From Punica granatum (Eukaryota > Streptophyta > Magnoliopsida > Myrtales > Lythraceae): a stretch of 64,000 nucleotides of DNA. Of the stretch, positions 50,320 to 62,173 are shown one piece after another. The position numbers and the translations under genes were made by a program. Position 1 is the first letter of the stretch. Each line of letters opens with the position of its first letter. Where the stretch lies: assembly GCF_007655135.1 (NCBI RefSeq), contig NC_045130.1:39862605-39926604 (forward strand), written 5' to 3'. The notes under the pieces were generated by a model that was given only the letters and a program-made list of their open reading frames with translations, did not search any database and was not told the origin of the DNA.

Positions 50320-52509
50320 TCAGTACGGCCTATATCGCACTGGTCGCCTGTACCTCGGAACCCTCCTGCACACGACAAAGCAGCACCCCATCCATTATAC
50401 TTACAACTTGGAAATTAAGCGAGACCATAAAACCTGAAGCACCAACCACAAGCAAGACCATACCCATACCCATAAGGAGGATACATAGGAGCACCAGGCA
50501 TGAAGGGCCTCCTAGATCGGAAGAATGGGTTCGGACGTCTTCCTCTGTACTGTTTCATTCCCGGGATGTTAGTTCTCTTGGCAGAGACCTATCCATAAAT
50601 CAAAATGTTATCATTAGATCCCCATAACTGCACTTATTGCAATATTCTCTCAGCATTATGACGAGAACCTTCAACTGACGACCATGCAGTTCTGATTCGT
50701 TCAATAAGAGAGCATTCTGAACAGCATCAACTTCGACAAACTCCACATAGGCAAATCCTTTGGGTTGGCCAAACTTGTCTGTCAGAATGGTGACTCGGTT
50801 GACTGTTCCACAGGATTGGAAATGCTGTTGAACTTCCTCAGGTGTACACCCATAATCTACCTGATGTTGTGATTCACAGATGATAGGGTATCAGATGACA
50901 ATTATGACAAAGTATCAGCCAATTGATCATGAGACGGAACCGCCACCAATATCCTTTAACAGTGCAGGAAATTCTATCTATAAAGTAAGAAGAAACATTG
51001 GGGAAGTTAAGCAAACGGGAAGCATATTATACAGCTTCCTTGTCGACACTGAAACCAACGACACGAGCCATATATTTGCTCCCATTGTCATACTTGATTA
51101 TCATAATCTAAACAAGTACTTGATTGCAACTGATAGATCGCATGGACATTTGAACTTATAATTGAATATGCAACTCAACAAGGGCAGGGTTAACATCCCG
51201 AATACATCCATATATATATATATATATATATAGGTATCCACATTAGTAGGTTCCCTTTTACAAAATGAATTTTTTACATGGCCCAGATGCTGATACACAT
51301 CCCACAATAACTTGAAAGCGAAAAATCCAAAGAGAAATAGAAGGCCTAAGCCGCAAAGTACTTGCATTTAAACTTCAGTGAGGAGGATTATTCTAATGAA
51401 AATGGACTACATTACTTGTATGAAAAGAAAAAACACATGGTTTTCAGAAACTTGACTATGGAAACCAAGCAATAGACAATAATCTCGATCCTCAGTGGCA
51501 GCAAAAAATAGAGGATTAGGTAACTCACGTTGCCCACATAGATTGACCGCGAATCAACCTCTTCCTTTTCAGCCATAGTTGCAGAGGCACCAGGGGAATC
51601 TTCGAAAAGGTGCACAGGAAAGAACCATGATAAAGGAAGAGTCAATATACCTCGTCAGAAATTAGAGTTGAGTAGAAAGCCATGCAGTGACACGCAGCAA
51701 ATGAGCATAACGACATCACGGAGTTCCAACAGCAAAAGCATTTACTGAGAATGTAATCTGCTATGAACCGTTTCTTACAATTGTATCTGACGTGCCACGT
51801 CTCGATTTTATGACTGACATAATAGCCCTTTGATCAGACAACATTTCAACAGGACCGTGGACCAACCAGATGGCCAAAATTGGAACAAACAGATCCCCCA
51901 TCTCAAAAGCAGACAACTATGCTATGGCAGAAACCGACCAACTGTGTAGCAAGTACGAGCACAAACTAATGCAAAGGCCCAGCCTTTCCAAGAGCCAGCG
52001 GAACACCATAGGTTTAGGTTGAGTGAGGAGGAGCTCGGAAGGAATTGAACCGAATCGAATAGAACAGAACAGAATAAAATGGGGGGAAGAAGGTGGGGGA
52101 GAAAAGAGGGAACCTTGAGCAGAGCCCATCTCTTTCTCGACCTTAGCCTGCAATTCACGGAGAGCACCGGCTTCCTCTTCGATCTCCTTGAGCCTCTTCT
52201 TCATGTCCTCCAGGTCCTAAGTATTCATCCAGCAAGCAAACAGGTCAGCAGTTCAGAGACGCGGGAAACGGGGTGTGGGGGGGAAGAAGGGAAGAGTGGG
52301 GTGTGGGAGAGGAGGGATGGGGAATGAGAAGAATGAACCTTGGAGCTGGAGGAGGTGGTAGGGGCGCCGGCGGATGCTGGATCTTCGTAGTAATCACCAT
52401 CACCATCAACAGCTTCAGCTTCAATTTCTCCTTCCTCTTCTTCGCCTTCGTCGGGGATTTCCCCCCCATAGACTTCGTGCTCCAGCGCTTCGTCGTGATC
52501 TTCGTCCAT
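50320..52509 (-). CDS. PABN1: Nuclear polyadenylate-binding protein (PABPN1-like)
   Basis: Six minus-strand exons (52509-52339, 52216-52114, 51599-51529, 50860-50669, 50588-50464, 50365-50320) give 235 residues. Proteins of this family bind nascent poly(A) in the nucleus and stimulate poly(A) polymerase. The N-terminus is very acidic ([20 protein letters not shown]). A coiled-coil helix follows ([20 protein letters not shown]), then one RRM with RNP2 SIYVGNV (about 110-116) and RNP1 KGFAYVEF (149-156). The C-terminus is arginine-rich: [15 protein letters not shown], then the short last exon [13 protein letters not shown]. The fifth exon can end at either of two identical GG/GTATGG donors 6 nt apart. 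The distal one was chosen because it gives PYGYGR as in relatives. Reading through instead ends the frame at a TAA near 50418. Confidence 0.92.
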
Positions 52510-53369
52510 CTTCTTCTTCTGCTGCTGCTGCTGCTGCTTCCGCTCCCCCGTCAGATCAGTAGCAAAGCTATCGATTTGACCGATAATACAGCAAATGAAG
52601 AGGAGAAGACAATGGATGGCGTCAGAATTCGAATTCCATTTGGGACACTTTTTTGATGATTTTGGGGGTACTACTTACCTTTTTTATTTTATCTCTCGTG
52701 TTATGTTAGGGATCGGATCGAATCGAATCGAATCGAACCGAACGCGAAGCGAGAGATAGAAGAGAGAACATAATGCCTAATCTTGCACTTTCATTCAACC
52801 CACCCCCCCCCCCCCCCCCCCCCCACATAATTGGCATTTTACATTTTCACCCCCTTTCCACCGCACTCCACTTCCCTTTTGATCGTAACTCGGGCTTGTT
52901 TTGGGATTTATATATATTTAAAGTAAAAATAGTACTTGATAAATTATTTCAAAATCATAATTTGATTAATTTTAGTTGTTGAAAAATATAATTTTCTCCC
53001 ACGGATTAATGTGTGCTTTCTGCTTATAGTTTTATTTTTTAAATTTTAACTATTTCAAATTGTTATCTGTCCGAACACTTTCATTTATTTTGAAATTAAT
53101 ACTTATCTTTTAATAATTATATTTAAGTGCTCCATAGCCAAGTCTAACTTCCTTCCTCAAACAAAAGCTTTGTTTGTACTATCAAACTAACTCAATGAAC
53201 TTTCTCATCATCGATTCTACAAATGAGATTCAAAATCACGACATATGAAGTATCCATATTAAGAATGTCGTTTTATTAAAATTCCATATCTCCGATTTAC
53301 TAAAATAGTATGAAAATTAGTGTTGGGTGTTGTTATTTATAAAAATGATAAATTTATATTTTTATAAAT

Positions 53370-54275
53370 TATAAAAGTCGAAGTGAGCCTCGAACTGTGC
53401 CACGTAAAACGAAACATGTATTTGGTTATAAGATTTTTCAAGTCACCACCAATAGGGACATGACACGTGGTATGATATCGCATTGCCACCTCGATGTTAG
53501 AAGTCAAAAAAACTTGAACTTATGAAAAGTCTTATTAAATTAAAAAAAAAGTCTTAATTAACATATTTATAGGGGTTAATCACTTAAAAAGTACGACATT
53601 TGTACTTTTTTTTAAATATAGCACGATATTTGAAAAATAGCACATAAATGCAGGACTTTTAGAGAGTAGCAAAGAAAGACAAGACCTTTGCATTTTTTTC
53701 TTAAATATAGCACGGTCTTTAAAAAATGGCATACAAAAGGCACAGTCTTCAAGTACGATCTTCTTTTTTAACGTGCTAGAATCGCAACTAAACATGAAGG
53801 CATTGTCTTTCTGCGCCATTTGTTAAAGGTCGTGCTATACATTTAGGAAAAAGTGAAAACGTCGTGCCTTTCTGTACTACTCTCAAAAGGTCATGCTGTA
53901 TTTAAAAAGAAATGCAGAGGTTATACCTTTCGATGTTGTTTTCTAAATGTTGTGTTATATTTAGGGAAAAGTGTAATTATTATTTTTTTATTAACCCTAT
54001 TTATAATTACATTTATAATATATTGAATTTTATTATTTAGGTAATATAGATTCGTGCAGTAATATATTAAATTTGATATATTATTCATTTTTACTTTTTT
54101 GTTATAAATAATAAAAGTCGAAACGACGCCTCGGAATGAGCCACATACAACGAAGCATGTCTTTGGTTTCGAGTCACCACCAACAAATACGTGACACACG
54201 GTGCCATGTCGCATTGCCATCTCAATGCTAGAAGTCAAAAAGACTTAAACTCATGAAAAGTCTTATTAAACAGAA
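53370..54275. repeat. Dispersed direct repeat, two copies about 730 bp apart
   Basis: The segment 53370-53540 recurs at about 54105-54275 in the same orientation. Both copies share AAAAGTCGAA, GTCACCACCAA, CATTGCCA, TGTTAGAAGTCAAAAA or a close variant, and CATGAAAAGTCTTATTAAA or a close variant. A second short pair links about 54000-54090 and 54288-54380 (AATATATTGAATTTTA, TTTAGGTAATATA). The arrangement suggests an internally duplicated transposon, perhaps the Helitron that ends at 54632. Confidence 0.65.
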
Positions 54276-54600
54276 AAATTGTGTTTTGAATAATATAATT
54301 ATAATATATTGAATTTTAATATTTAGGTAATATAAAGTCAAGCAATAGTACATGAAAATTAGTGTATTATTCATTATTATATTTTTGTTGTATGAATAAA
54401 ATAAAAAATATCAATTGAAATATTTTTCAAATAATAAAGAAATGATATATTTTGATAGTGCGTTAAGTACTTAGATCGTGTAACTGTATCAAGATAACAT
54501 ATTTGTATAAAATATTGTACAAGAACAAAGAAAACACATTTTTATATAGGTTTTAACGAAAGAATTTGTAATAGTAATTTTGTAAGTTATTGAATAATTT

Positions 54601-54632
54601 TAGCCCGCACATGCGCGGGCCCATTCAACTAG
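54601..54632 (+). mobile_element. Helitron 3' terminus
   Basis: GCCCGC and GCGGGC form a 6-bp stem (54603-54620) around a short loop. The sequence CCATTCAA follows and the element ends CTAG at 54632, with T as the next base. This is the hairpin-spacer-CTRR signature of plant Helitrons. The 5' TC end was not located; the body lies to the left and may include the duplicated segments at 53370-54275. Confidence 0.65.
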
Positions 54633-55439
54633 TTTTTTATGATAAGACCACCCTTCTAAAAACTATCCCAAAAAAAAAAAAGACCACCCTTCTAGCATTT
54701 GGCCATTGAAATGAGAATAATATATAAATAAATAAATAAATAAATGCATCTCCTCTTCCCAGTTTGCTGAATATTTTTGAACCCAAGAGTGGTAGAGTAG
54801 CCGATATATTGAGCCCCCATATAAAGTTTCGACCGTATTTAATAAATTTCCTTGTTATATATTATTATAGGAAGTAGGAATACATATAATAACCTCATTT
54901 TCCGTGTAAGTACAAAATCTTTATCACTTCCTGCCGTATATCTACTTAATTTGTATGTCTCATTTTGATCCTCGCTCAAACATTTCTGAAGTTTGAGCCA
55001 TTGTGATATTGAAAAGAAGAATGATATTAATTATGACGAATAGTGTATATATATATATATATATATATTCAATTACAAGGAAGTTACAGGAATGGTGATG
55101 TGGATAATATAATAAAATAAAAATCCTAATAGCTATCAATATAGATTGATTAAAGTGATTCGACACTTATTCTCTTTAAACATGATATTGGGTTCGAATT
55201 TTGTGAATAAAGAAAATCTACATTTGGAGAGTTTTATCTCTTAATGGATCAATCATGCATGATTGCATTAGTCGGTGCTCATTAGACTTATGGATATTAG
55301 GGTTTCAAATGAAAATATCATAATAGCTAGGACAATAATGAATACTATATTTTATACATCTCGATTGATGGAATCAAAGTTCCAGTGTGCCTGCTGCAAC
55401 ATGAACATTACATATCTCTACATATGTGTATATATATAA

Positions 55440-57359
55440 TTAAAATGTATTGGCGCACGCCTTATGCTTGGACCATCGAAACGGCAATGGGACTGTCTGG
55501 TTAGGAGAGGAGGCCTTGAACCTCTTCCAATCACGGAGGGCGGCGGTCAGATCAGTCACCTTGGCCGCAACGGTGCGACAGCAATTGGCATGGAACGTTG
55601 TTACCACATAGATATCTTTGCTGTTCTGACAAAACCCGCTGAAGAAGACTGTCTCTAGAAACCTCACTTTCAGACCCAACTTCCTAAACATGCCTCCATG
55701 CATCATGTTCTCTAGTACATCCTGCTCCTTCAGCCCATACGACGAGTTGTTGTTCCTCCTTGCATACCACTCCTCGAATAATTTGATGGTCTTGTTGTTG
55801 GACCGGATCATATAGAATCCCGTGTTGATTGGGTTCTGTTCTGACCACCGCTTGCCGTTGAACCTGTCGACGCTGACCTGCAGATCCACAGATTCGTTGA
55901 GCCTGGGAAAGGGGTCTCTCAGCCACAGTATATCTGTGTCCTGCCATATGTATCAAATTTATTAATTTATTAAAAATCATGCATGATCGAGGCAAATTGA
56001 CGATATTGTAATTGATTCTCTCCAATAAATATTGTAAACCATCCGTTCCTTCATTCACTTAATTAATTGTATACACAAGAAACAGATCGAGTTCGAAGAA
56101 AAAGTGAGAAATTCCAGGATCTGTTTCTTCGGATGTACATTACTCTAATTGTGATGATCATCTATGTAATCACTTTGCGGAAGTTCGAAGCTTGAAAAGA
56201 AAAATATAATTTAAAAATGCATATATTTATACAGGGTCCATTCCAATCTCGAAGCGGAAGCTAGCTAGCTACAAGTTTGACCAGAAGTGCAGTCGATTAG
56301 TTAAAGGCATGGCATGTGGAGTATATTACACACTATGCAGAATTGCAAGTTATTAGAAGGAACTAATTTAAACTTATGTAATATTATTTTCTTCTCTTTT
56401 TTTTTTCTAAAATTAAAAAAAAATGCATGAACGGGGATCAGACTCATCAATAATAATAGGTGCAGTTACTTCGTAAAATTATTAATATCAACAAAAATAA
56501 ATGTGTGTATATATATATATATATTACCGTGAAGATGAAGCTGTAACCTCGGGTAAGGACATCCTTGAGAAAGAGAGTCCGCCTCCACATCATATCGATG
56601 AATGCCCTTGACATGAACAGCTCCTCCTTGTCGAAATGTTCATCCCCCGTGGTCTGGATTCTGTAACAGTGAAGTCGAAGGAACTTGCACCGTTCCCATG
56701 ATGTTTGATCCATGGATACAAGTAAGAGGTGATCAACAAAGGGACGAGTGCCTTCACCAGACCAAAACCCATCCAGGAATATATCGAGCATCGACTTATC
56801 GCCCTCCACATAGGCTTTGTTGAACATGGCTATTATGAGCATCTTGCCTTCCATCGAAGTCTCAGCCAGAACTCCGTCAAGTTTGTCCTTGTAACTCTCA
56901 TCTACAGCGGTACTGGTATTGCAATTGCTCTACCCCAATAATGGACGACCGCCGATATGCGATTAATCAAATATATGTTAGAAGTTGAACCTTTTATTGG
57001 GACCTCATTAGCTAGCTAGCTAGCTTGCACGCTCTTAATATTTATGTGCATATATGAATTCATGCATACACCCATATGTAAGCCGTCGCATTAGCCTCTC
57101 AAACATCTAGGTAGATATCTCTGATTGATCGACTGATCAATGAGCCTATCGAGAGTGCATTGACCGTAAGAATGAAAGTGAGCTTAATTGTAATACTTAC
57201 AGAGCTGGGAGAGGCTGTCGGGTGAGGGCCGCACTGCTCCTGGAGCTGGAAGAGAAGGGTAGAGGCGGAAGGAGACCAGTTGATGAAGATGAATGAGGAA
57301 CCCACCAACACGACACAGAGAACAACCCAATGACTAACTCGATCCTTCAGGTACTCCAT
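55440..57359 (-). CDS. Type II membrane glycosyltransferase (GT77/DUF271-like)
   Basis: Three minus-strand exons, 57359-57201, 56929-56528 and 55940-55440, give 353 residues. The N-terminus has one signal-anchor helix (VVLCVVLVGSSFIFI, about residues 13-27), as in Golgi type II enzymes. The catalytic region contains IIAMFNKAYVEGDKSMLDIF and LFLKDVLTRGYSFIFT. Across the second splice comes the metal/nucleotide-sugar motif DTDILWLRDPF, with the DxD at 188-190. Then come NPINTGFYMIRSNNKTIKLF, the segment EQDVLENMM and FFSGFCQNS. Plant members with this layout, often described as At4g15970-like, are placed with nucleotide-diphospho-sugar transferases. Some relatives transfer arabinose or galactose to cell-wall polymers or glycoproteins. 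The substrate here is unknown. All splice sites are canonical and the frame is intact. Confidence 0.88.
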
Positions 57360-58192
57360 CGTATATATTATAATATATGTGTTACTAAACCCGTCGTCGA
57401 CCCGCTACTCTCTCTCAATCTCTTTCTCGATGAACCAAGGATCCAACTGGACACAGGGGAGACCTGCAGAGAGGCACTCTATATATAAGAAGGGAGAGAG
57501 AGATCACCAGCTTGTGATCAACTATATATATATATACACACACACACATTATGAGTGATGTCTCTGGAATTTATAAATGTATATAATCTTCCTCCATAAA
57601 TGATATATATAATAGTGTATCTGTATATGATAATTTATAAGCTTAATTATATTTCCTAGTACTGGAAACAAATACGGACAATCTCCTGCTAATGGTAGTT
57701 TGAGGCCGAGGGCATTAATTCGTTGGGAAGAAGGAGTAAAGGGTTTTTTTTTTTGTCTAAATAAAAGGATGAGAGGGGGAGATCAGCGTGGCAGTCCCCT
57801 CTGGGAAGACCAGAGAAGCTCCACAGCTGCCATAAAATATTCAATTCACTCGATTGTGTAAATGGCTCGGTAAGACATCAGCCCACCTAGGTCATCATAA
57901 TCCCATCAAAGCGTATAGTGAACTAGAAAAACTCTCATAAGGTAAAAGATAATGATCTACTAATGCAAGCGCTTTCGTGTTTAAGTCGAGATTTGATCCC
58001 TTGACCTCCCCTTTGGAAGACAAAGCTTGTTCCATTGAGCTACTACCTTAGTGGTGAAGGAATAAAGGGTTACGGTAACATGCGTGAGATTCTTATTATT
58101 ATTGCTAGTGTTTTAATCAATATGTTGCATGAGATTTATTCTTGAAGGATTACTAAATTGATGGGGCAATTTTCACAGGAAAAAAAAGGATT
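57360..58192. other. Promoter side of the glycosyltransferase gene
   Basis: The minus strand reads TATATATAG near 57479-57487, about 120 bp upstream of the glycosyltransferase start, a reasonable TATA element. The rest is AT-rich and includes a TTGATC box region near 57990 that looks like a degraded tRNA-derived repeat. No gene is seen. Confidence 0.4.
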
Positions 58193-58197
58193 GGTCC

Positions 58198-59167
58198 TGT
58201 TGAGAGTAAAAATTCCACACGGAAAAACTAAGAAAAATCCAATGGGTTTATAAGAGATTGGGTATCACAATCTATCAGCTCGAGTTTTTGGATTGGAGAT
58301 GAGCTCAATCGCTTATAGGCCCAGTGAAAATTTTACATGGTATCAGAGCCTAAGTTATGCGTATGCGTGCCTACGCGCGTGTGCACACCCACACCACCCA
58401 GTATGTCGAGTGCAGTCAAAGTGCACCTCGTGTTAGTCCCCCCTCACCCGAGCACCGAAGAAGAGTCCGGCTCGAGGTCAATTGTTGAGGGGTGGGTGTT
58501 TATGGGCATGTGACAACGTGTAAACAAAAATAGATCACACGTTGCACGTGAGGGCGGGTGTTGAGGATATTAATCTCACATAGAATAGATGTATCAAAAT
58601 CCATTGGTTTATATGAGACTTGTGTATCACCACTTATCAGCTTGAGCTTTTAAGTGGATATGGGCCTGAGCCCGTATAAGCCCAATGGAAATTTAATATG
58701 GTATCAGAGCGGGTTACGCTTCCGCGCACATGTGTGTGGGTTCACATCACGCCAGTTGAAATGTCTCTTTGTCGATGGGCAGCCGAAGTGCACCTATATT
58801 TGGCCCGAGTGTGGAACTCGTGATCTCTTTGAAATCTGAGTGCGGAGAGAAACCCGCCTCGTCTTAGTCCGGCCCAATCGTGGCCTTATTGTCAATTGTC
58901 GTCCCCCCTCCTCTCGAGCACGGAAGTCCAGTCCCGGCTCGTAGTTAGTTCTTGAGGGCGGGTTGTTCTAGTCCACGTGGCACGTGTAGGTGAATGTCAA
59001 AGCTACACGTTGCCACGTGAGAGCGGGTGTTGAGAATAAAAATTCCACACGGAAAAACTAAGAAAAATCCAATGAGTTTATAAGAGATTGGGTATCACAA
59101 TCTATCAGCTTGAGCTTTTGGGTTGGAGATGAGCTCAATCGCTTATAGGCACAGTGGAAATTTTACA
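58198..59167 (+). mobile_element. TRIM retroelement with three tandem LTRs
   Basis: Three 140-bp direct repeats lie at 58198-58337, 58559-58698 and 59028-59167, each starting TGTTGAG. The outer two end in TTTTACA and are nearly identical. The middle one is more diverged and ends in TA. The first and second LTRs are each followed at once by TGGTATCAGAGC, the primer-binding site matching initiator tRNA-Met. The second and third are preceded by purine-rich GAGGGCGGG and GAGAGCGGG tracts, the likely plus-strand primers. The whole unit is flanked by the 5-bp duplication GGTCC (58193-58197 and 59168-59172). The internal segments (about 220 and 330 bp) do not encode gag or pol. This is the TRIM class (terminal-repeat retrotransposon in miniature) in a tandem LTR-internal-LTR-internal-LTR form. 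Confidence 0.93.
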
Positions 59168-59212
59168 GGTCCACGATATGTTAGTTCTATTATTATGGTC
59201 TTGGGTAAGTAA

Positions 59213-59410
59213 GGCTGCGTTTGAATTGTTAGTGTGATTTTAGAATCATGATTTTGATTTTGATTTTGATGTTGATTTTGATTGTGAAAAAAGACAAATG
59301 AGATAGTATTATAAATTTGACTTGGGAAACGTGTATTTTTTGTTGTGTAGTGTGTTGAGTTAAAATCAAAAATATAATTCTAAAATTAGTTTAATAATTC
59401 AAACGGGGCC
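59213..59410. mobile_element. Tourist/PIF-Harbinger-like MITE
   Basis: The left end GGCTGCGTTTGAATTGTTAG and the right end, read inverted, GGCCCCGTTTGAATTATTAA, are complementary with few mismatches. The pairing extends about 50 bp inward, with a few indels (TTTTAGAATnATnnTTTTGA). A TAA trinucleotide borders each side (59210-59212 and 59411-59413), the target duplication of PIF/Harbinger elements. The 198-bp element is non-coding. Confidence 0.8.
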
Positions 59411-59692
59411 TAAATATTTTATTCTAATTTTTGTTAATCAACCAATCAATAAAAAATAATAATAAACAGACTAATTAAAGAGAAAAAAATATTAATAATA
59501 AGGGAAGACGCCGAAAAGAGGTCAACAGTCTTCTACCATATATTTTGTCCTCCTCTGCCTCTCCGAGTCTCCTTCCTTCTGTTCTTCCTTCCTTCATGCC
59601 TACCGAACTAAATCAAGTCAAAAGTTACACCATTATCATCATCATTCTCCCTAACTTAGCTTTTGCCAAAAAAAAAAAAAACAAAAAACACA

Positions 59693-62173
59693 ATGTTACT
59701 GCTCGGAGACTTCTCCGGCTGCCGTACGCCACTGCAGCTCCCGCCAGGAGCTCATTCTATCCGCTGTGCCATTCGTCACGCGGTCGATCCTCGCGGCGTA
59801 CCTCCTCCTCTCCACCGCAGCACCACTACCCATCGCTTTCCCTCTCCTCCTTCCAACACCGCACAAACCCCAACCACCCCACCCCCCTGCGCCGAGTGTT
59901 GGGGGGGGGGGGGGTGGTCCATATGGTCTCGTCCCGCCTACCCTCCTCTGCCCATGGCCAGAAGCGTGCACTGATATGCGGTGTATCGTACAAACATACC
60001 GACGATGAGCACAAGGGCTGCATCAACGACGCCAAGTGCATGTAGTTCTTGCTAATCAATCGGTTCAACTTCCCAGAGTCTTCCATTCTCCTCCTCACCA
60101 GTGGGAAACTCATATGTACGCTTAATAAGGGACGGATTTTTGGTGGTGGGGACCCGGGGGTGGGGCCCTCACTACCCCTCTTGAACTCGGAAAAAAGTTT
60201 TAATATATCATTAACTTTAATTTTAACTTTAACTCAACACACTATATAATAAAAATATCTCATTTGTCATTTTTTACGATCAAAATCACAATTACTTTAA
60301 CTCTGAAACCAAACGCACTGTAACACTCTGTTTGGTTTCAGAGTTAAAATCACAAAAAATTTAACTTTAATTTTAACTCAATACACTATACAACAAAAAT
60401 ACACATTTTTCAAATAAAATATTTTGGTGTGTTTGTTTTCCCAACAATGTTCAACTCAATTCCACTTATCTTCAATTCAACATCACAATCATTACTTTTT
60501 TTATTTTTAAATTTTTTTAATCATTCAATTCAATTTTTAATATTAAATTCTATCAACTATTCATTACTTTTTCACAATTCAACAACACAATCATTACTTA
60601 ATCACTATTTTCTCTCAATTATTTATTAATTTTTCACACTTTTTCTCATAATTCAACAATACAATCATTACAAACTAATTAAAACCAAAACTCAACTCAA
60701 CTCAACTCTCAATTCAAACACACTCTTAACTTTAACTTTAACTTTAACTCAACACACTACACAATAAAAATACACGTTTCTCAAGTCAAATTTATAATCT
60801 CATCTCATTTATCATTTTCCACAATCAAAATTAAAATTACTTTTAACTCCGAAATTAAACGCACCTATAATTTTTTTCCATGAAATTTTCATGCTTCCTA
60901 CCTCCTTGGTTTTGTGATTCTAGCTTTCCTTTACTTCCGTTGAATTTCGCCTCTCTTGAACTAAATTCTTACATCTGTCATTGCTGAATGTTTCACCATG
61001 GCCTCTTCTGACCCCCGCTGGCCTTTTGTTGAGTTCACTTTTCAGAGGAAGAGTCCGATCCTCAAAGGCGTCCGACAAGACAGAACATGATAATGGCATT
61101 ACGGTGGGTCGTCCACGGGTGTCAACCAGGTGATTCTTTGGTTTTCCATTTCTCTGGCCACGGTTCCCAGCAGAAGAACCTCAATGGGGACGAGGTAGAT
61201 GGATTTGATGAGACACTCTGCCCTTCGGACTTTAGAACTCGAGGGATGATTGTGGATGATGAGATTAATGCAACTCTAGTGAGGCCTCTTCCTCATGGGG
61301 CCAAACTCCATGCCATCATCGATTCTTGTCACAGTGGCACTGCCTTGGATCTTCCATTTTTGTGTAGAATGGACAAGTTCAATAACTTATCTAAGATCTT
61401 CAATGCAGCATGTTTACACAGGTGACTCTTATTACGAGCGACTTTAATTCAATTCAAAACAATAGTTGTTTTGCTGAACTTGCAGGAGAGGCAAGTATGT
61501 ATGAGAGGACCATCGTCCGCAATCGTGACAATGGAAAAGAACCAGTGGTGGGGAGGTCGTCATTTCCTTCAGTGTTTGTGATGACAATCAAACTTCTGCT
61601 GATACTTTAGTATATAGCTGAATGCGTAAACAACTCTTTATTTGTGAACTCTACCAATTCAGAATTTGCTCTGATTATGTTCCATTTCCCTTGATTCCAT
61701 GTTGTATGTTATTTATTGGAGCTGCAGGCACTTTGAAAAGTTACTTCGACAGGAGCGGTGGCTTATTCTCTCTCTCTCTCTTCCGGTGGATATAATTATA
61801 TAATTAGTATTATAGTTGAACGATGGATTTTCAGAAAGCACCCTGTAAATTATCTTCATATGACATCGAGGCAAATTGGGATATTTTCTTTTGATCATGA
61901 TGTAGTACTTTTTTTCTGTAGGTATCATGATGTAGTACTTTAATAAGTATCTGATGCATGCATAACTTATCCCCAAAATATGTATACATACATATATATA
62001 TATATTTATGATTCATGCTACTAATTTTAAAGGAGGCCTAGACCCTTTGAAAGAATGATGTTTAATTAATTTTGAATCAGGTAATAATTAATGTGTAATT
62101 GCAGGAACCACAGTTAACTTCGAATGAACCATTCGACGTGTACAAAAAGACTTTTCTCCTTATAACAGGCTAG
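59693..62173 (+). pseudogene. MC1: Type I metacaspase relic (LSD1-finger type)
   Basis: The exon remnants are 59693-60100, 61046-61376, about 61486-61610 and 62104-62173. Type I metacaspases are Arg/Lys-specific cysteine proteases that modulate cell death. Recognisable pieces are SGCRTPLQLPPGA (LSD1-type finger), KRALICGVSYKHTDDEHKGC, then LRWVVHGCQPGDSLVFHFSG with the catalytic His (FHFSGHGSQ). IDSCHSGTALDLPFLCRMD follows with the catalytic Cys, and then VYKKTFLL at the C-terminus. Damage is extensive. The finger and protease parts of exon 1 are in different frames. Two finger cysteines read Phe and Arg. A TAG replaces a codon right after NDAKCM (about 60043-60045). Exon 3 has two TGA stops (61502-61504 and 61526-61528), one at a normally conserved Trp. 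At least one exon between 61610 and 62104 is missing, and the normal C-terminal stop is lost. A G run at 59901-59914 lies near the frame change. Confidence 0.88.
60296..60865. mobile_element. MITE cluster, head-to-head and nested, in metacaspase intron 1
   Basis: Two related AT-rich elements meet head to head. TTTAACTCTGAAACCAAAC at 60296-60314 and its exact inverse at 60330-60348 form 19-bp arms around a 15-bp spacer. The left copy seems truncated (its body, about 60196-60295, shares AACTTTAACTCAACACACTA with the right one). The right copy runs to about 60865. A different AT-rich segment (about 60422-60727) interrupts it, with ends GTGTGTTTG and CAAACACAC. Nothing in the cluster is coding. 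Confidence 0.6.

Larger units (their letters stand above)
52510..55439. other. Intergenic, repeats, no gene seen
   Basis: Near the poly(A)-binding protein start lie TCGAA repeats and a 22-base poly-C run at 52803-52824. Further on the DNA is AT-rich and non-coding. It includes a dispersed direct repeat and a Helitron end, annotated separately, and an AT run near 55048-55069. At 55146-55320 a GGTTCGAATT box with flanking sequence resembles a tRNA-derived SINE remnant, but without clear ends. Confidence 0.5.
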
